DNA of 64,000 bases from Panax quinquefolius. Taxonomy: Eukaryota > Streptophyta > Magnoliopsida > Apiales > Araliaceae. Below the pieces are notes generated by a model. That model saw nothing but the letters and a program-made list of their open reading frames with translations, had not been told where the DNA came from and made no database searches. This document shows positions 21,068-32,989 of the stretch, piece after piece; within the stretch, counting starts at the first letter, position 1, and every line of letters starts with the position of its first letter. The translations under genes were made by a program, and so were the position numbers. The stretch is taken from positions 84,816,005-84,880,004 of the forward strand of contig CM035165.1 in assembly GCA_020205615.1 (NCBI GenBank), given 5' to 3'.

Positions 21068-21900
21068 TTACATAATAAACCGGGTCTTGCTTACCCCTGA
21101 CACGCGCCAAAGCGCTCCTACTTGACGAACTATTGCTAAGTATAAATATAGGGGTTCGGCGAGGCGGGCTTCACCAACAAAAGCGTAGAAGATAAGTAGG
21201 ACTTGATGCTCGAAAGGCGTCCTCACGCTCAGAAGTCCATTGAAAGCGTTTTGCATTCTTGGTCCTTTGATGTATCGAAAGCGGCAAACATCTTTACTGC
21301 CGAGCACGGACATAAACCTCCTCGAAAAGCTGCAATCCTTCCGATCAGACGTTGAACATCTTTAAATGGTGAGGAGTCTTCATGTTTAGGATCGCTTGAA
21401 TCTTCTGGATTGGCTTGATTCTCTCGGATTGACAAGATAACCCGAAACTTGCGGCTCCTGGGCCAGAAGGTGCACTTAGTGGGGTTCAATCTCAAATTGT
21501 GATGACGAATTGTGCGAAAGCATTCTTCTAAATCATCCGGATGTTTATGCACCAACATGCTTTTGACAATCATATGTAGTCACGTACACCTCCACATTCT
21601 GCTGGTGATATCGAAGACATGGTTCATCATCCTACGGTATGTGGCTCGGCATTGATGGTAGAAAGTCATTTTCTTATAGCATATATCTTTGAGCGATGCG
21701 TAATGAGCGCCGTCTTGGTATATCCTCTTTACGTAGAAATTTGATGATATCCGAGAAGCAGCGTCCATGAAACTTAACAAAGCATACCGAAGTGGCATCG
21801 ATGAGTTGGTCGATGTGGGGTGGTGGTAGAAATCCTTGGACAAGCTTTATTTAGGTCGGTGTAGTCGATGCGGACTCGCCATTTACCATTTTCTACGGAC
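21068..21900 (-). pseudogene. Tat-type reverse transcriptase (frameshifted)
   Basis: The minus strand carries PHIDQLIDAT and the FMDA-like remnant SFMDAASRI. MIVKSMLVHKHPDDLEECF follows, then NLRLNPTKCTFWPRSRKF and IGRIAAFRG. The clade normally has YVDDMIVKS. The Tyr-Val-Asp-Asp part here reads VYVTTYD, so the catalytic aspartates are damaged or out of frame. Order and spacing still match Tat RT. Confidence 0.85.
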
Positions 21901-22379
21901 CCGGCACCACATTCGCCATCCATTGTGGGTAGTCGATCTCGAAGATGAAGTCGGTTGCCAGCGACTTTGCAATCTCTTCATCGATGATTGGCGGCGTTCG
22001 GTGCGAAAATCCTCCTCTTCTGTCGAATTTGGTTTCTTTGGCGGGTCCACCTCAACCGATGCTCGGCGATATCCCTGCTTACTCTGGCATATCACGAGGT
22101 TCCCATGCAAAAATGTCAACATAGCATTGCGGGGAGCTCCGTGAGGTTCGTTCGAGAGAGGTTCGGCGGACCGAACCTATTTTCACCGACTTGTTTGCTT
22201 TGCGGGATGAGCTCTATCTCCTCCGTTTCTTAATTTGGCATGACCAGCGGTTCGGAACTACTCTCTGTGAAGGTTCGATCTCTATCGCCATGATGCATAC
22301 CTTCGATACTCCCCGCTCGAAGTGATCACGGCGTTCAATAACACCTTACGGCGGATCAAATCCCTCTCACCTCGCTTGA

Positions 22380-22960
22380 CCCCATGGTAGTAGGAAATTT
22401 GATTTTGAAATGAGGAATTGAGGTCGCGACTTGCAAAGATATTAAAGTAGGTCTTCCCAAAATAGCATTATAAGCGAGAATCTCGTGCACAACATAAAAT
22501 TTGCAAATAATTTCTACTTTTTGAAGTAGTTAGAAGATATTTGGTAGTTCGATGGTTCCGACCACCTTGGCCAAGGGTCATTACTAAAACCATATAAAGA
22601 GCCTCTGTCTATATCCATCTTTTCGCCCGTCAGGTGCATCCTACGATAAGCGTGGGCATCTGAGAATATCTACAAAAGACCCATTATCTACCATCATCCG
22701 CTTCATATCCACCAAGAACCCACTTGCGATCGGCACCAATGATCCTCGTGCGGTTCGATGACTTAGAAGGTAATCTTCATCGATAAAGGAGATTCTGAGT
22801 ACTCGAATAAGATCTGTCGGTCTTGGGAGGTACCCTTGGCGACATGGCCAAGAATCCAAGTAACCGGTACGCTTCTTTCCAGCGAGTTTGCGGAAGTACC
22901 CCGGTGATGACATCTACCACGTGCCTTGCGGTACATTCCGGGAATGGTGGCGCTTCTTTG
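22380..22960 (-). pseudogene. Tat-type aspartic protease remnant
   Basis: The minus strand has MMVDNGSFVDIL at about 22660-22710. The family motif is (V/L)(L/V)(V/I)D(N/G)GS(S)ADIL, so Asp-Asn-Gly-Ser is retained. The upstream part reads IGADRKWVLGGYEADD in a shifted frame. Stops occur on both sides. Confidence 0.7.
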
Positions 22961-23387
22961 CTGGTGAAATTTCTTTGGAGCAGGCCCTCTATCCTGCTTT
23001 GTTGATTAGTTACGGCGACCACATCTTTGAATTAAAGCCCGCCTTGTACCTTTCTTTCAATAAAGTCCTTCAAACTAGCACAGTCGTTCGTATCATGACC
23101 CGAAGCTTGATGATAATCACAATACTTACGAGAATTCCCTTTCTCGGGCTTAATGTTATCTCGAGGTGGCTCGAAGATAGGTTGATTTTTAATTTGATCC
23201 AAGATAATGATACATGCGTGTTGAGTCTATGTACGTCCTATTCACTCTCGAAATTTGGAAGCGGATGAGCGTCCTCCACCCTGTCTCCAATTGTTATATT
23301 TCTTGACCCGTCTTCGTGGCGGTCTTTATTCCCTTCATTCTTTTTTTACGGTCTCTATCGGTTCATCCGTCTGTCTCCTTTGGCCGG
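22961..23387 (-). pseudogene. Tat Gag-Pol linker / nucleocapsid region
   Basis: Between gag and protease the minus strand has broken frames, and I cannot find an intact zinc knuckle. The call rests on position only. Confidence 0.4.
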
Positions 23388-24600
23388 TCACGAAGAAGGG
23401 CGTTTGAGGTTGTCCATGGCTTCCTCCACCACGATATAGCCTTGACTTTGTCGAAAGGCTTGGTGAGACTCTTGGTGATGAAACATTAACTTCTTCACCA
23501 ACTTCTCCGATTTGACCAGATCTAACCCATTCTGAAACAGTCCAACGACTTGTAGATCGTTCAGGTCTATCACTTGGCCGACTGCTTCACGGAACCTCTT
23601 CACATATTGGCCCAAAGACTCATTCGAAAAGCCGTCGAACTGAGCCAACGAACGGTTGGTTTTCCCTTCTTTTGTTGCTCCGAAGCGAGCATGAAATTTC
23701 TTGCACATATGCGCCCAAGATGAAATTGAATCAGAGGGCAAAGTCCCCATCCTTTATCGGGCATCCTTTACGGCGTTGTGACAAAAGTATGACACTTAGC
23801 CGCATCGCTAAAGTCGTAATAATCCATCGATCGATTGAGCGCTTTGTTGTAGTCGTAAGGATCCCGATCCATCATAACTCTCGATATGGGGCAACTTCTT
23901 GTGGGGTCGACTTTTTCTTTAAGGATTTCAGCGGAAAAAGGGATGCCTTCTTTCTGAAGTATCCTTCATTTTTTGTACTTGGCAAGTTGCTTAGAAGTTC
24001 CTTTAACTCTTTAACGGATACTCCACACCTTACGGTTGAGATGATGCTTCTTTTTCGGTGACTCCTCTTCTTACGAGTGGACGGTTTCTTACAATAGAGC
24101 CTTGACTCGGAAGGACTTTTTACGATGGCGAGTGTCCACGGGGTGGTGTACCCTCGGTAGACTTTTGGAGTACGATCCCCGGATATACGCCGTCTACGAA
24201 CTCGGGCACTATGGGCGAGGATGTGTGCAACAAGTGCTTTCTTTGTGGTCTCGAGTGTGATCTACGGATCGACCTCTTCGTTCTTTCAGGCCTTGCTCCT
24301 TAGAATCGGCGGGGTGATGTGCCCTCTTCGATCTTTTTGGGGTAGGGCTTGGGATCTTCTTCTTTCTCGATTTGACCCCGAGATTCTCGTCTGAATGAGC
24401 AGGTTCTTTCCCACTTCCGGTGCCCTCGCTCTTGGGTTAATTATAAGCTGGACTCTTCATCCCTCAACTCTTTATCAAGAGCCATACGCTTTCGGCTATA
24501 TCTGTCATTTGTTTCACGAGTACTTCCATAGCTCTATCCGCTTCATCCGCCATCTTAGCGATCGTGAAGCTTTTTCGTCTTAGTCACCTCGGTATCGAGT
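23388..24600 (-). pseudogene. Tat-type gag
   Basis: The clearest part is minus-strand 23388-23750. It holds SISSWAHMCKKFHARFGA and SLAQFDGFSNESLGQYVKRF, then LNDLQVVGLFQNGL, the usual retrotransposon Gag core. Upstream frames add MDRDPYDYNKALN and a Lys/Arg/Ser-rich N-terminal stretch out to about 24600. Stops and frameshifts separate the pieces. It would form the particle shell. Confidence 0.8.
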
Positions 24601-24925
24601 TCTAGGCGAGGTGCCTTTACTACTCGTTTTAGACCATGGCAGGACCCTTTCTCTGTCGGGAAGACTAGACGCTTAGCCTTGCCTGCGCCCGATAGAAAAT
24701 CTTGGTGATCGTTTTGATTTGTCTTTAGCATGAACACTTATCGCCGGTCCCAAACGATCCTCAGCGGAGACACTCGTGGTGTCGATTCACTTTGGCGACC
24801 CTCTAGGCGCCCTTGAATGTAGGTGTTCTACTTTTTACCATGAATACTAATGTAGAACAAACACGATGCTGTGATTGAAAAATACTCGGAGACACTAGAA
24901 CTCAGGCCCTCCTTACAGCGCTTGA
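24601..24925 (-). other. 5' leader of Tat element
   Basis: Sequence between gag and the 5' LTR. I cannot match the start (minus strand, after the LTR) to a tRNA 3' end, so the primer site is unassigned. Confidence 0.5.
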
Positions 24926-25598
24926 TGTTAACGCAAGATCTTTCTCCACGTCCCGATCACCAAGACGCGTCCGATATCTGCTTGCGAGTTCAACAAGTCG
25001 ACACCAAAAGCGTGGCTTTGGCCCGTCGAGGGGATAACCGGCGTGAGAGTCGATGTCGGCGATCACAAGGTCAACAATGGAGAAAATAATGTCAAATATA
25101 CGAGAGAGAATAATAATATGAATGTGTGTAATATTTTGTTACCTACCTCTTTTGTGATCTTAGCCCCATACGTACTCAATCCGGTTCTGGTACCACCCAT
25201 CACCTCTCGACACCTTTTCCCCACTCCGGTCATTTCGGTAGAAAGTATGTAGCCTCTTCCTCACTTTGCTACCACTCTTTGCCATTGCCGGTCATCCGAG
25301 TCCCATCCTCATTAATGCCATGCGAGAAAGGTGGCGAGACATAGTAATCAACTATCATTTGGCATAATGATTTATCGGTCAAAAGTTGGGTTAAGTGGCA
25401 ATTTGTATAATGGTACCAATTCAACGATTAAGCCCAAATAACGAAAATGACCCAAACAATAGGATCCAACCAGAAAGGACCCAACGAAATAATCAAGTAA
25501 TTGGGCCAAAATCATTCGGATTAATTAGACATGAAAGAACGTGATTGAGGAAAATTTCATTAAATTTTACCAATAAAAAAAAGGATTATGACCCAACA
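24926..25598 (-). mobile_element. 5' LTR of minus-strand Tat-type element
   Basis: Partner of 14406-15077, starting TGTTAACGCAAG and ending ACCCAACA on the plus strand. The target duplication AGTAC follows at 25599-25603. The two LTRs differ by scattered substitutions and small indels, so the insertion is not recent. Confidence 0.9.
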
Positions 25599-25603
25599 AG
25601 TAC

Positions 25604-26327
25604 ATTTGTTGTTGTTAGTGCCCCCATATCATACGGTGTCCCTCTCACCAAACTTGGTTATCACTATTTCCGCTACAGCCTACCATTCTTTTGGATCCAT
25701 CTGGCTTTATTTGTCAACAAACAGGAACAACTTTTGGCATTTTCTAAATTTATTTACATTTTGGTAGACCCTATATCTATAAAACCACAATTTTTAAAAT
25801 AATTTTATGTTATTAAAATAGTCTTAATATAAGTTAGGAACGTGATGTGATATTAAAAATAATAGTGAAAAGATAATAACAAATTAAAAATATCATAATA
25901 TTTTATAATTTTAAAATAAAAATATATCTCTAATTTTAGAACGAATTAAAAAGAAAAATACATCTAAAGAGAGGGAGTAAATTCCGTCAGCAAATTCAAA
26001 ATATCACCACCCACCCCACTAATTAAGCTGTTTCAAAATTTTATGGACTAAAACTGTACACCTCAAATTATTTTATGCTTCTCATCTATTTTGGCTTATT
26101 TACATTTTTGCCTCTCCATCACAATCTCTATTCAGTTATTGAGAAAAAAATATACTTATTTTTGTGCAAATAGAATTTGAGCTTTTTTAAGCGAACATAA
26201 AAATTAGATATAAGTGTATTTGAATTTCATTTATTTATATTTTTATCCATCAATGAGGGTCAAAATACAAATAAGTAAAATTCAAATAGACTCACATTCA
26301 ATTTTCATGTCCACGTAGAGTTTTTGA
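25604..26327. other. AT-rich spacer, no gene seen
   Basis: High A+T with short open frames that show no domain or codon pattern. No terminal repeat is seen. Confidence 0.5.
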
Positions 26328-26336
26328 TAAAATTTA

Positions 26337-27359
26337 GGCTTAAATATGATTTACTACCCTAAACTATAAGTAGTATTATATTCCGGTGATCAGCTTCAAT
26401 TTTGTCGATTAGGTGATTGAAGCTATCAATTTTTTCGATTTCATTCGATTAGGCATACGTCGGGAATTCGACGTGACATCCTAATAAAGCGTGAAGTCTT
26501 ATGTGTAAAAACATTATATATTTTAATGAGATCAAAGGACAAAAGGTAAAATAACAAATAAAATAACTAAAAATTACACAAATAATATAAATTAGTTGTA
26601 TAATTCTTTATTTATAGTTATATAAATAATATAAATTATTATATAAATAATATAATAATTATTTTTATTAAAAATAATTATTTTATTAAAAAAACTGCAT
26701 TTTTTAATTTTTTATTAAAAAAAATTGTGTTTAATATTAATGATAATAAAATAAAAATAAAAGTACAATTTTTTAATAAAAAATAATTATTATTTTATTA
26801 AAAAAAAACAACCAAGAGCGTTTTTTTTAAAATAAAGCAACTGCGTTTTTTTATTAAAAACAGCATTTTTTTTTATTACAAAAAAATAGCATTTTTTATT
26901 ACAAAAAAACTGCATTTTATTTTTATTTTTATTATCATTAATATTTTTGTTTTTATTATCATTAATATTAAACACAATTTTTAATAAAAAATTAATAAAA
27001 TGCAGTTTTTTAATAAAAATAATTATTATATTATTTATATAATAATTTATATTATTTATATAACTATAAATAAATAATTATACAACTAATTTATATTATT
27101 TGTGTAATTTTTAGTTATTTTATTTGTTATTTTACCTTTTGTCCTTTGATCTCATTAAAATATATAATGTTTTTTGCATAAGACTCCTCTCATTTATTAG
27201 GATGTCACGTCAAGAATTTCTCGACGCGTGGTAATCCAATCGAATTTAAATCGAAAAAAAATTGATAGTTCAATCACCTAATTAACAAAATTGAAGGTGG
27301 ATCACGATCAAGTTTTAATACGACGTTATAATTTAGGGTAGTAAATCATATTTAAAGCC
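26337..27359. mobile_element. Palindromic Mutator-type foldback element (MITE), 1,023 bp
   Basis: The left end GGCTTAAATATGATTTACTA is mirrored by the right end ...TAAATCATATTTAAAGCC. The mirror continues inward through TTTTGTCCTTTGATCTC, GTTATTTTACC and AT-rich blocks almost to the centre. The arms are thus about 400-500 bp with little or no unique core. TAAAATTTA occurs exactly on both sides (26328-26336 and 27360-27368), a perfect 9-bp target duplication as made by Mutator-like transposases. No transposase is encoded, so it would depend on one supplied in trans. Confidence 0.9.
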
Positions 27360-27368
27360 TAAAATTTA

Positions 27369-28253
27369 TAAATACTTGGTCCTTTCGTTGTACAAAACCA
27401 GAGTTTATTGTCAAACAAATTATTTTACAAAACTAGTATTATTTTTTTCTTTGGTGATAGTATGAAATGTCATAATAAGGTTAATAAAAACAAAAACTAC
27501 ATTTGTTACAAATTATAAGATGAATATGGACTTTTTAAAAGTCAAATTCAAACTCAAAATTAATATAAATTTATTTAGTTTGTGTCAATACAATTATAAA
27601 TATCATAAATTACCTAAAAATACTACTAGTTAGAAGATTTATTATTTTCAAATTTAAATGAATTATTATAATTTTAAATTTGAAAAAATCTTAAATTGAC
27701 TCTTAAAAAATCAGAATTGATATCATAATTTGGAATGGAGGGAATATTATATATAAGTACAAAAATGAAAGAAAAATACTATGTTTTTAGATTCTATATA
27801 TTTGCAAATTTTTTTGGGTGAAACGAAAGGAATATAATTTAATGGTTATTTAGTTAATGTGTTTACTCCTCCCAAAAGTAGGTGGATTTTTTTATTTTTT
27901 TTTATTATTATTATTATTATTTTATCGTGTGTCCCTCTGTGGGACAGGAATTAATCTCTCTGACCTGGACTTTTAACTATACTGGGGTCTATTATGGGCC
28001 TTAGCCTCAAGTTTAGGAGCACGTGCAACCAATTTCTTAAACCATTAGGAAAAGCCGAAGCGTCAAATGGAACCAAAAGGCTACAACTGATTAACCATGG
28101 GTCGATTTAACAACAATTGTCCAACCAATTTCAAATTTAAGTTACGATCATATTGTGTATAAAATTTGAAATATATTTATATACGCACTTTTAAATTTAT
28201 ATTTTAAAAAAAACTTTTTATACATATGATTGACATATAATTTATACATTTTA
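27369..28253. other. AT-rich spacer with (TTA)n, no gene seen
   Basis: Holds a short TTA microsatellite near 27897-27926 and otherwise unremarkable sequence up to the start of LTR F. Confidence 0.5.
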
Positions 28254-29903
28254 TGTAAGACCACGAATTTTATGAAATAAAAGTATTAAATTATTCTTAT
28301 AATTATTATTTTATTCAGTAAATGGTTAAATTGATAAAATGTTAAAGTTAAGGGTGATATGTGAAAATTTTACAAAGTAAGCAAGTCGTCATAAAATATT
28401 CGTTGTGTCGGTGAATATTCGTTTGGTCGGGGAATATTCGTACGACGTCGCAATCATTGGTGGATCTCACAACGGAATAACTGTCGAATATATAAAGCGA
28501 CAAAAATAACCTTTTTATAGAAATAACGATAAAACTTTTATCGTAACCTATTGAAATACCCGATGATAAAAGTAAAGTAATACGCATTGTTCCACAATAG
28601 CACACGGTATTGCACAATATCTCTGATTATTGATGCTTACGTAAGAAGTCACTCAGTTTTATTCAATAATTGCAACAGTAGTTGCTGCATAGTATCTCAT
28701 ATTATTGATTCAATAATTATCACAGCATCATCTGCACAATATTTTATATTATTAAATCAATAATTGACACGACACAGTTATTCATATTATTATTTGCATT
28801 ATTGACAATGTCTGGAAAGTTCTGTCGATGAAAGCGGTTATGTTATTTAATTGCGCGCCAATAAAGAGAAATTCTTATCGGAAAGCCCCTCTTTCGAGGT
28901 TATGTTATAATATTAATGATGAATAATTGTTGAAAGATTAAAAATGTGTTATATATATTTATTAGCGATAAATGATGAGATTTAATTAATAGTTAGTCAA
29001 GACTAATTAAATAGTTTGAACTAACTAAGAAAGCAAAAATGTGTATAAAACATAAGAAAATAAAATTAAAACTAGAATTTGAGTTCGGAATAGAATTTTG
29101 ATGAGCGGACAACTCGGTTGAATCCGGAGCGATGAATCTAGTAAGAAAAGACTGTAAACTCGATATGGTTTTAAGGTTGACTTTTTGGTCAAAGTCAATA
29201 GTTGACTTTTATATAGAAAAGTTAAAGATAGAGTTCATAGTTGAATTTAAAGACGCGAACGAGATATTTGAGTCCAGGACGATGAATATGTCAAAATAGG
29301 CTATAAACACAAAATTTGTATTCGTAAGGGGTATTATTTCTTTCGTATTCGTAAAGGATGTTATTTTCTTCATACTCATAAAGGTTGTCATTCTATTCCT
29401 TATTAATCTGTGGAAATAATCAGTCTACGCGGACTACCGCATGCTTGGTGAATAACCCTTCGTATTCATTTCTTATTAATTTATGGGAATAACCTGTCTA
29501 CGCGGACTACCGCATGCTTGGTGAATAACCTTTCGTATTAATTCTTTATTAAGTTGTGGAAATGATCTGTCCACGTGGATTACCGCATGACGAGTGAAAA
29601 TCTATTTGCAGTTTCTTGTATTATTTCATATCATATTCCTAAATCTAAACTTGCTATTGATTCTATAATTCTTGAAATGATTAGAAATTACTTGAGGTTT
29701 GTGTTTCATCTAATATCATTGCACTGGAATATTGGTCTGTAATCTCTTATGGAAATTTTAATCTTTTTAGGTCGTGGTACTATTCATTTGGAGTAATATT
29801 CATATGGTACTATTCATGTGTACTATTTATACGACACTATTTATGAGTATTATTCACAATGAAATTTATTTATTTTTTCTTTGTCATTATCTTTTATGAA
29901 TCT
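28254..29903 (+). mobile_element. Outer, diverged Tekay-family LTR F, first segment
   Basis: Starts TGTAAGACCACG and follows the block order of the Tekay LTRs: the GGGGAATATTCG region near 28430, the GCGCCAATAAAGAGAAATTCTTATCGGAAAGCC region near 28855, and the GGAATAACC units near 29390-29600. It is clearly more diverged than B, C, D and E. It breaks at AATCT (29899-29903), where the S element starts, and resumes after the same AATCT at 58631-58635. It is therefore the oldest layer of the nest. Confidence 0.75.
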
Positions 29904-32776
29904 TGTCAGGAATAAGCATGTGAATGTTATTGCTATTTATATATGATTTGATTATGATATATATGAATGAATATGCAAGTATGCTTGCATTAAGAAAAGC
30001 TGTAAAGTCCTTTGATAGATAATAGAAACGTATGTACAAGGACTTAGAATGAATTAATCAAGTATGTTAGGTTGATCCTACATAAGCAAAACAACTTTGT
30101 AAAGTCCTTAAAAGAAATGATGTACAAGGACTATAAACATAGAAAGATCAAGAATGTTAGGTTGATCTTATGATGTAATAGATAGGTTTGTCTGATCGTC
30201 GAGCACTACACCAGAAATCGTAGTGTGCCAAGAGAGTCAAGGAAAACTTGAGAGCTATCGAGGCAGAATCGTAGTCTGCAAGATAGTAGATCTCGGAGTT
30301 CGTAGACTGCCAGGAGAGACGACGAAGGATCGCAGTGTGTCAAGTAGAACTTCCTCGTGGTCAAGTCTGCTTTGAGAAAGTCGTGTTCGAGAATCGTGAG
30401 GAATGACGCCTCTGAGCCGTAGAACATCTGCTTGAAAGCTAAGTCAGAAACATAGACTACACTCGGAGTCGTAGAGTCTACTGATGCCGAAGCCAAGTCA
30501 AGGATTATAGATTACACTCTGAGTCGTAGAGTCTATTGATTACATGCAGAGATCGTAGTCAAGCAAGATCAGATGAAGACATCGAGCACAAAGACAGAAA
30601 GCGTAGAGTGTCAAGATCTGATCCCAAAGTCGTAGGGTTTGCACAACCAAAACTGAATCGTAGAGTGCAGAACTACGACCTCAACAGTTGTGCTCACAAT
30701 GCCAAGGCAGAATCGTAGAGCAAATACGATTCTCAACAAATGAGCACTCCCAGAATATCCAAAGGAACCAAGCCTCTGGTTCAAGCTGCAATGTTACATC
30801 CAACTTGAAGGAAACTAGAGAGCACTCAACGAATGGCATGCAAGGTAACAGAAGATCTAAGCACCAACCTAATCAGCATCAAGATTAAGTTGTGAAGCCA
30901 TTCGAGATGAAGTCTTCCACAAGGAGATCAGAAGAAGACTTCAGATGGCCAGCGAAGGGAAAGTCAGCAAGTCTGATGGTCATCAGTGAGGCGAAGACAA
31001 CGATCTTGGAAGCAACCAGGATCTTAGTGTTTGCCAAACAAAGAAAGAACTGATGAAGTAAATATAGAGATACTGGACAGCTTCTGAAGAACAAGGCTAA
31101 AGTGATTAAGCATTGGGTCAGTCCATTGATGATAAGTGAACGGGAGATCACCAGGAGAAAGCGAGCTGGACACGCCACAAATCTGAAGTGTCTTGCTATT
31201 CAGAAGGGGCCAGAACAAATAAGTCAAGTCATCAGTATCTGAGAACTGTTGAGGCAAACAGAAGTGTTGAAACACTACACAAAAGAAGAAAGAAGTGTTC
31301 TACATTGAAGATTCAATCAACACTCTTCAAGATCGTAGTGTTGTCTCTACCAGTCAACAAGACACTACGATCAGGTCCTTGAAGACATGCATCAGAATCG
31401 TAGAGTTTGAATAGCTGAAGACTGAAGCATTGGTAACGGTTGAATCTGAAGGGTAATATTCGGACAAGTGCTTATTGAGAGCATCGATGCAAAAGGACAA
31501 CCTTTGATCGAGAAATCAAAAGGAGGAAATAAAGTCTTCAACCTGCCCAAGACATTAAAGTGATATATTTGGTGAGGTAGGTGAAGCGATCGCTATGATG
31601 TCGAAAAGTCGAGAAAAAGTTGTCATGTCACATCTGCAGTCTGCACCAAGCAACTCGAGATCTGTGAAGCATTTCAAAGAGCTTTCAACAGCTACTCTCC
31701 AACGGGAAGATTGGGAAGGAGTATAAATCTGCTAGAGCTTCAAAGATCAAAGGTTGCTGGAGTTCCCGAATTTGGAGTAACGGTGAACTGTTCTAAACCA
31801 CGTAAGATAGTGAGTTCGAAGGCTCACTCTACGATCCATCAAGAACACTCAGAGACATACAAAGAAAGAAGTAGAAGTGAGAGTTCTAAAATGTAGAAGT
31901 GAGAGTTCTACTACATGAAGAGTGTTCTGAACTGCAGAGAGAAAGAAGAGCATTAATGACATCTTGATGTTCATCATGGGAAGACTCTAAGTACCATAGA
32001 GAAGAGCTCACAGTCATCTTAGCAAGTCCATCATGAGAAGGCATCAAGTATCAAGAAAGGAGATCACAAACGTCATCATGGTGGCAAGCATGAGAAAGTT
32101 TCCAAGTACCTAGCAGAAGAGCATACAGTCATCTTAGAAACCCATCATGTGCAGCCATCACATATCAAAAGGAATGATCTTCAAGGCAGTTCATCAAGGG
32201 ATCATCAGAAGAAGTTGAGTAACTGAAGAAGCTGAGCATCATGCAACACTCAACTGCACTTCAAGGATGATCACGCCAAGCTGCTAAGTACAGAAGATGT
32301 TCAAAGCATAAAGACATCTTAGTAGCTCAGCACCAACTCCAACAAATAAACAAACAACTCAACAAGAAGCCAGGGCATGAGGGGTCCTTGTCCGGAGGGA
32401 CTAAATGAAGTTCCAAGCCTGCTGGGCTTGAAGAGTTCCTAGGGAACTAGAGGAGTTCCAAGGCTGCTGGCCTTAAAAAGTTCTTAGTGAACTGGAGTCC
32501 CAAGGCTGCTGGCCTTGAAGGAATCTTTGTGATTCAGGGTGCTGCCCTTCCTTAGTGAAAATCCTGCTAGTTAAAAGCAAAAGAGTGGATTAGGAGCTTG
32601 AGTCTCTGAACCACTTAAAACCCCTTGTGTCATTTACATTATGTCATTTACATTATGTATATTAACTGCTATAACTGCTATGTATGTTCTAACGGCTTAC
32701 AACCGAACTAACTCTACGAACAATGTATGTATGATTATGAATATATCAATGAAGGGGATCTTTTACTTATTCTGAT
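29904..32776 (+). mobile_element. 5' LTR of Sirevirus-type element S (3' end deleted)
   Basis: Starts TGTCAGGAATAAGCATG and matches 43412-46290 closely along its length. Similarity stops at CTTTTACTTATTC near 32776. The last part of the LTR, the primer site, gag and pol are missing, and element-internal sequence from near the 3' end follows. The copy carries about sixteen ATCGTAG motifs between 30215 and 31400. The target duplication AATCT lies at 29899-29903 and 58631-58635. Confidence 0.85.
30215..31400 (+). repeat. Cluster of (A/G)TCGTAG(A/T)GT motifs in 5' LTR of S
   Basis: The core TCGTAG occurs about sixteen times, often as AATCGTAGAGT or GATCGTAGTGT, with irregular spacing. The matching cluster in the 3' LTR lies at 43727-44935, and reversed copies are in the related LTR at 11290-11580. 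Confidence 0.7.
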
Positions 32777-32989
32777 GAACTGATTAAGAAAATATCTCTA
32801 TTCACTGAAGAGTCATAGAAGCTGACAGCAACAGGAGATAATTCATTCCAGAACAGACTTCAAGCTACTATAGCTGATGTATCTTTTAGACTCAAAGAGA
32901 GAGATAACATCTATCTGAAGGTCATGAGCAAATGCACTACAAGAGAAGAAGCCAGTGAAGAGCAGATCCAAGTCCTCTCTGATAAGATT
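32777..32989 (+). pseudogene. Remnant of S-element internal ORF, part 1
   Basis: Reads on the plus strand as RDNIYLKVMSKCTTREEASEEQIQ and continues after element B as DNMKQSFSVQLELG. It is rich in Glu, Gln, Lys and Ser and suggests a coiled coil. It may be the extra 3' ORF that many Sireviruses carry after pol. No motif proves this. Confidence 0.4.

Noticed and set aside
25545..25802. 85-codon ORF spanning the right edge of the Tat element
   Set aside because: It crosses the LTR boundary and target duplication and has no recognisable domain.
30206..31382. Several ORFs of 60-100 codons on both strands in the S LTR (also 44043-45496)
   Set aside because: They differ between the two LTR copies, contain the repeated TCGTAG motif and show no domain. 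They are chance frames in an LTR.
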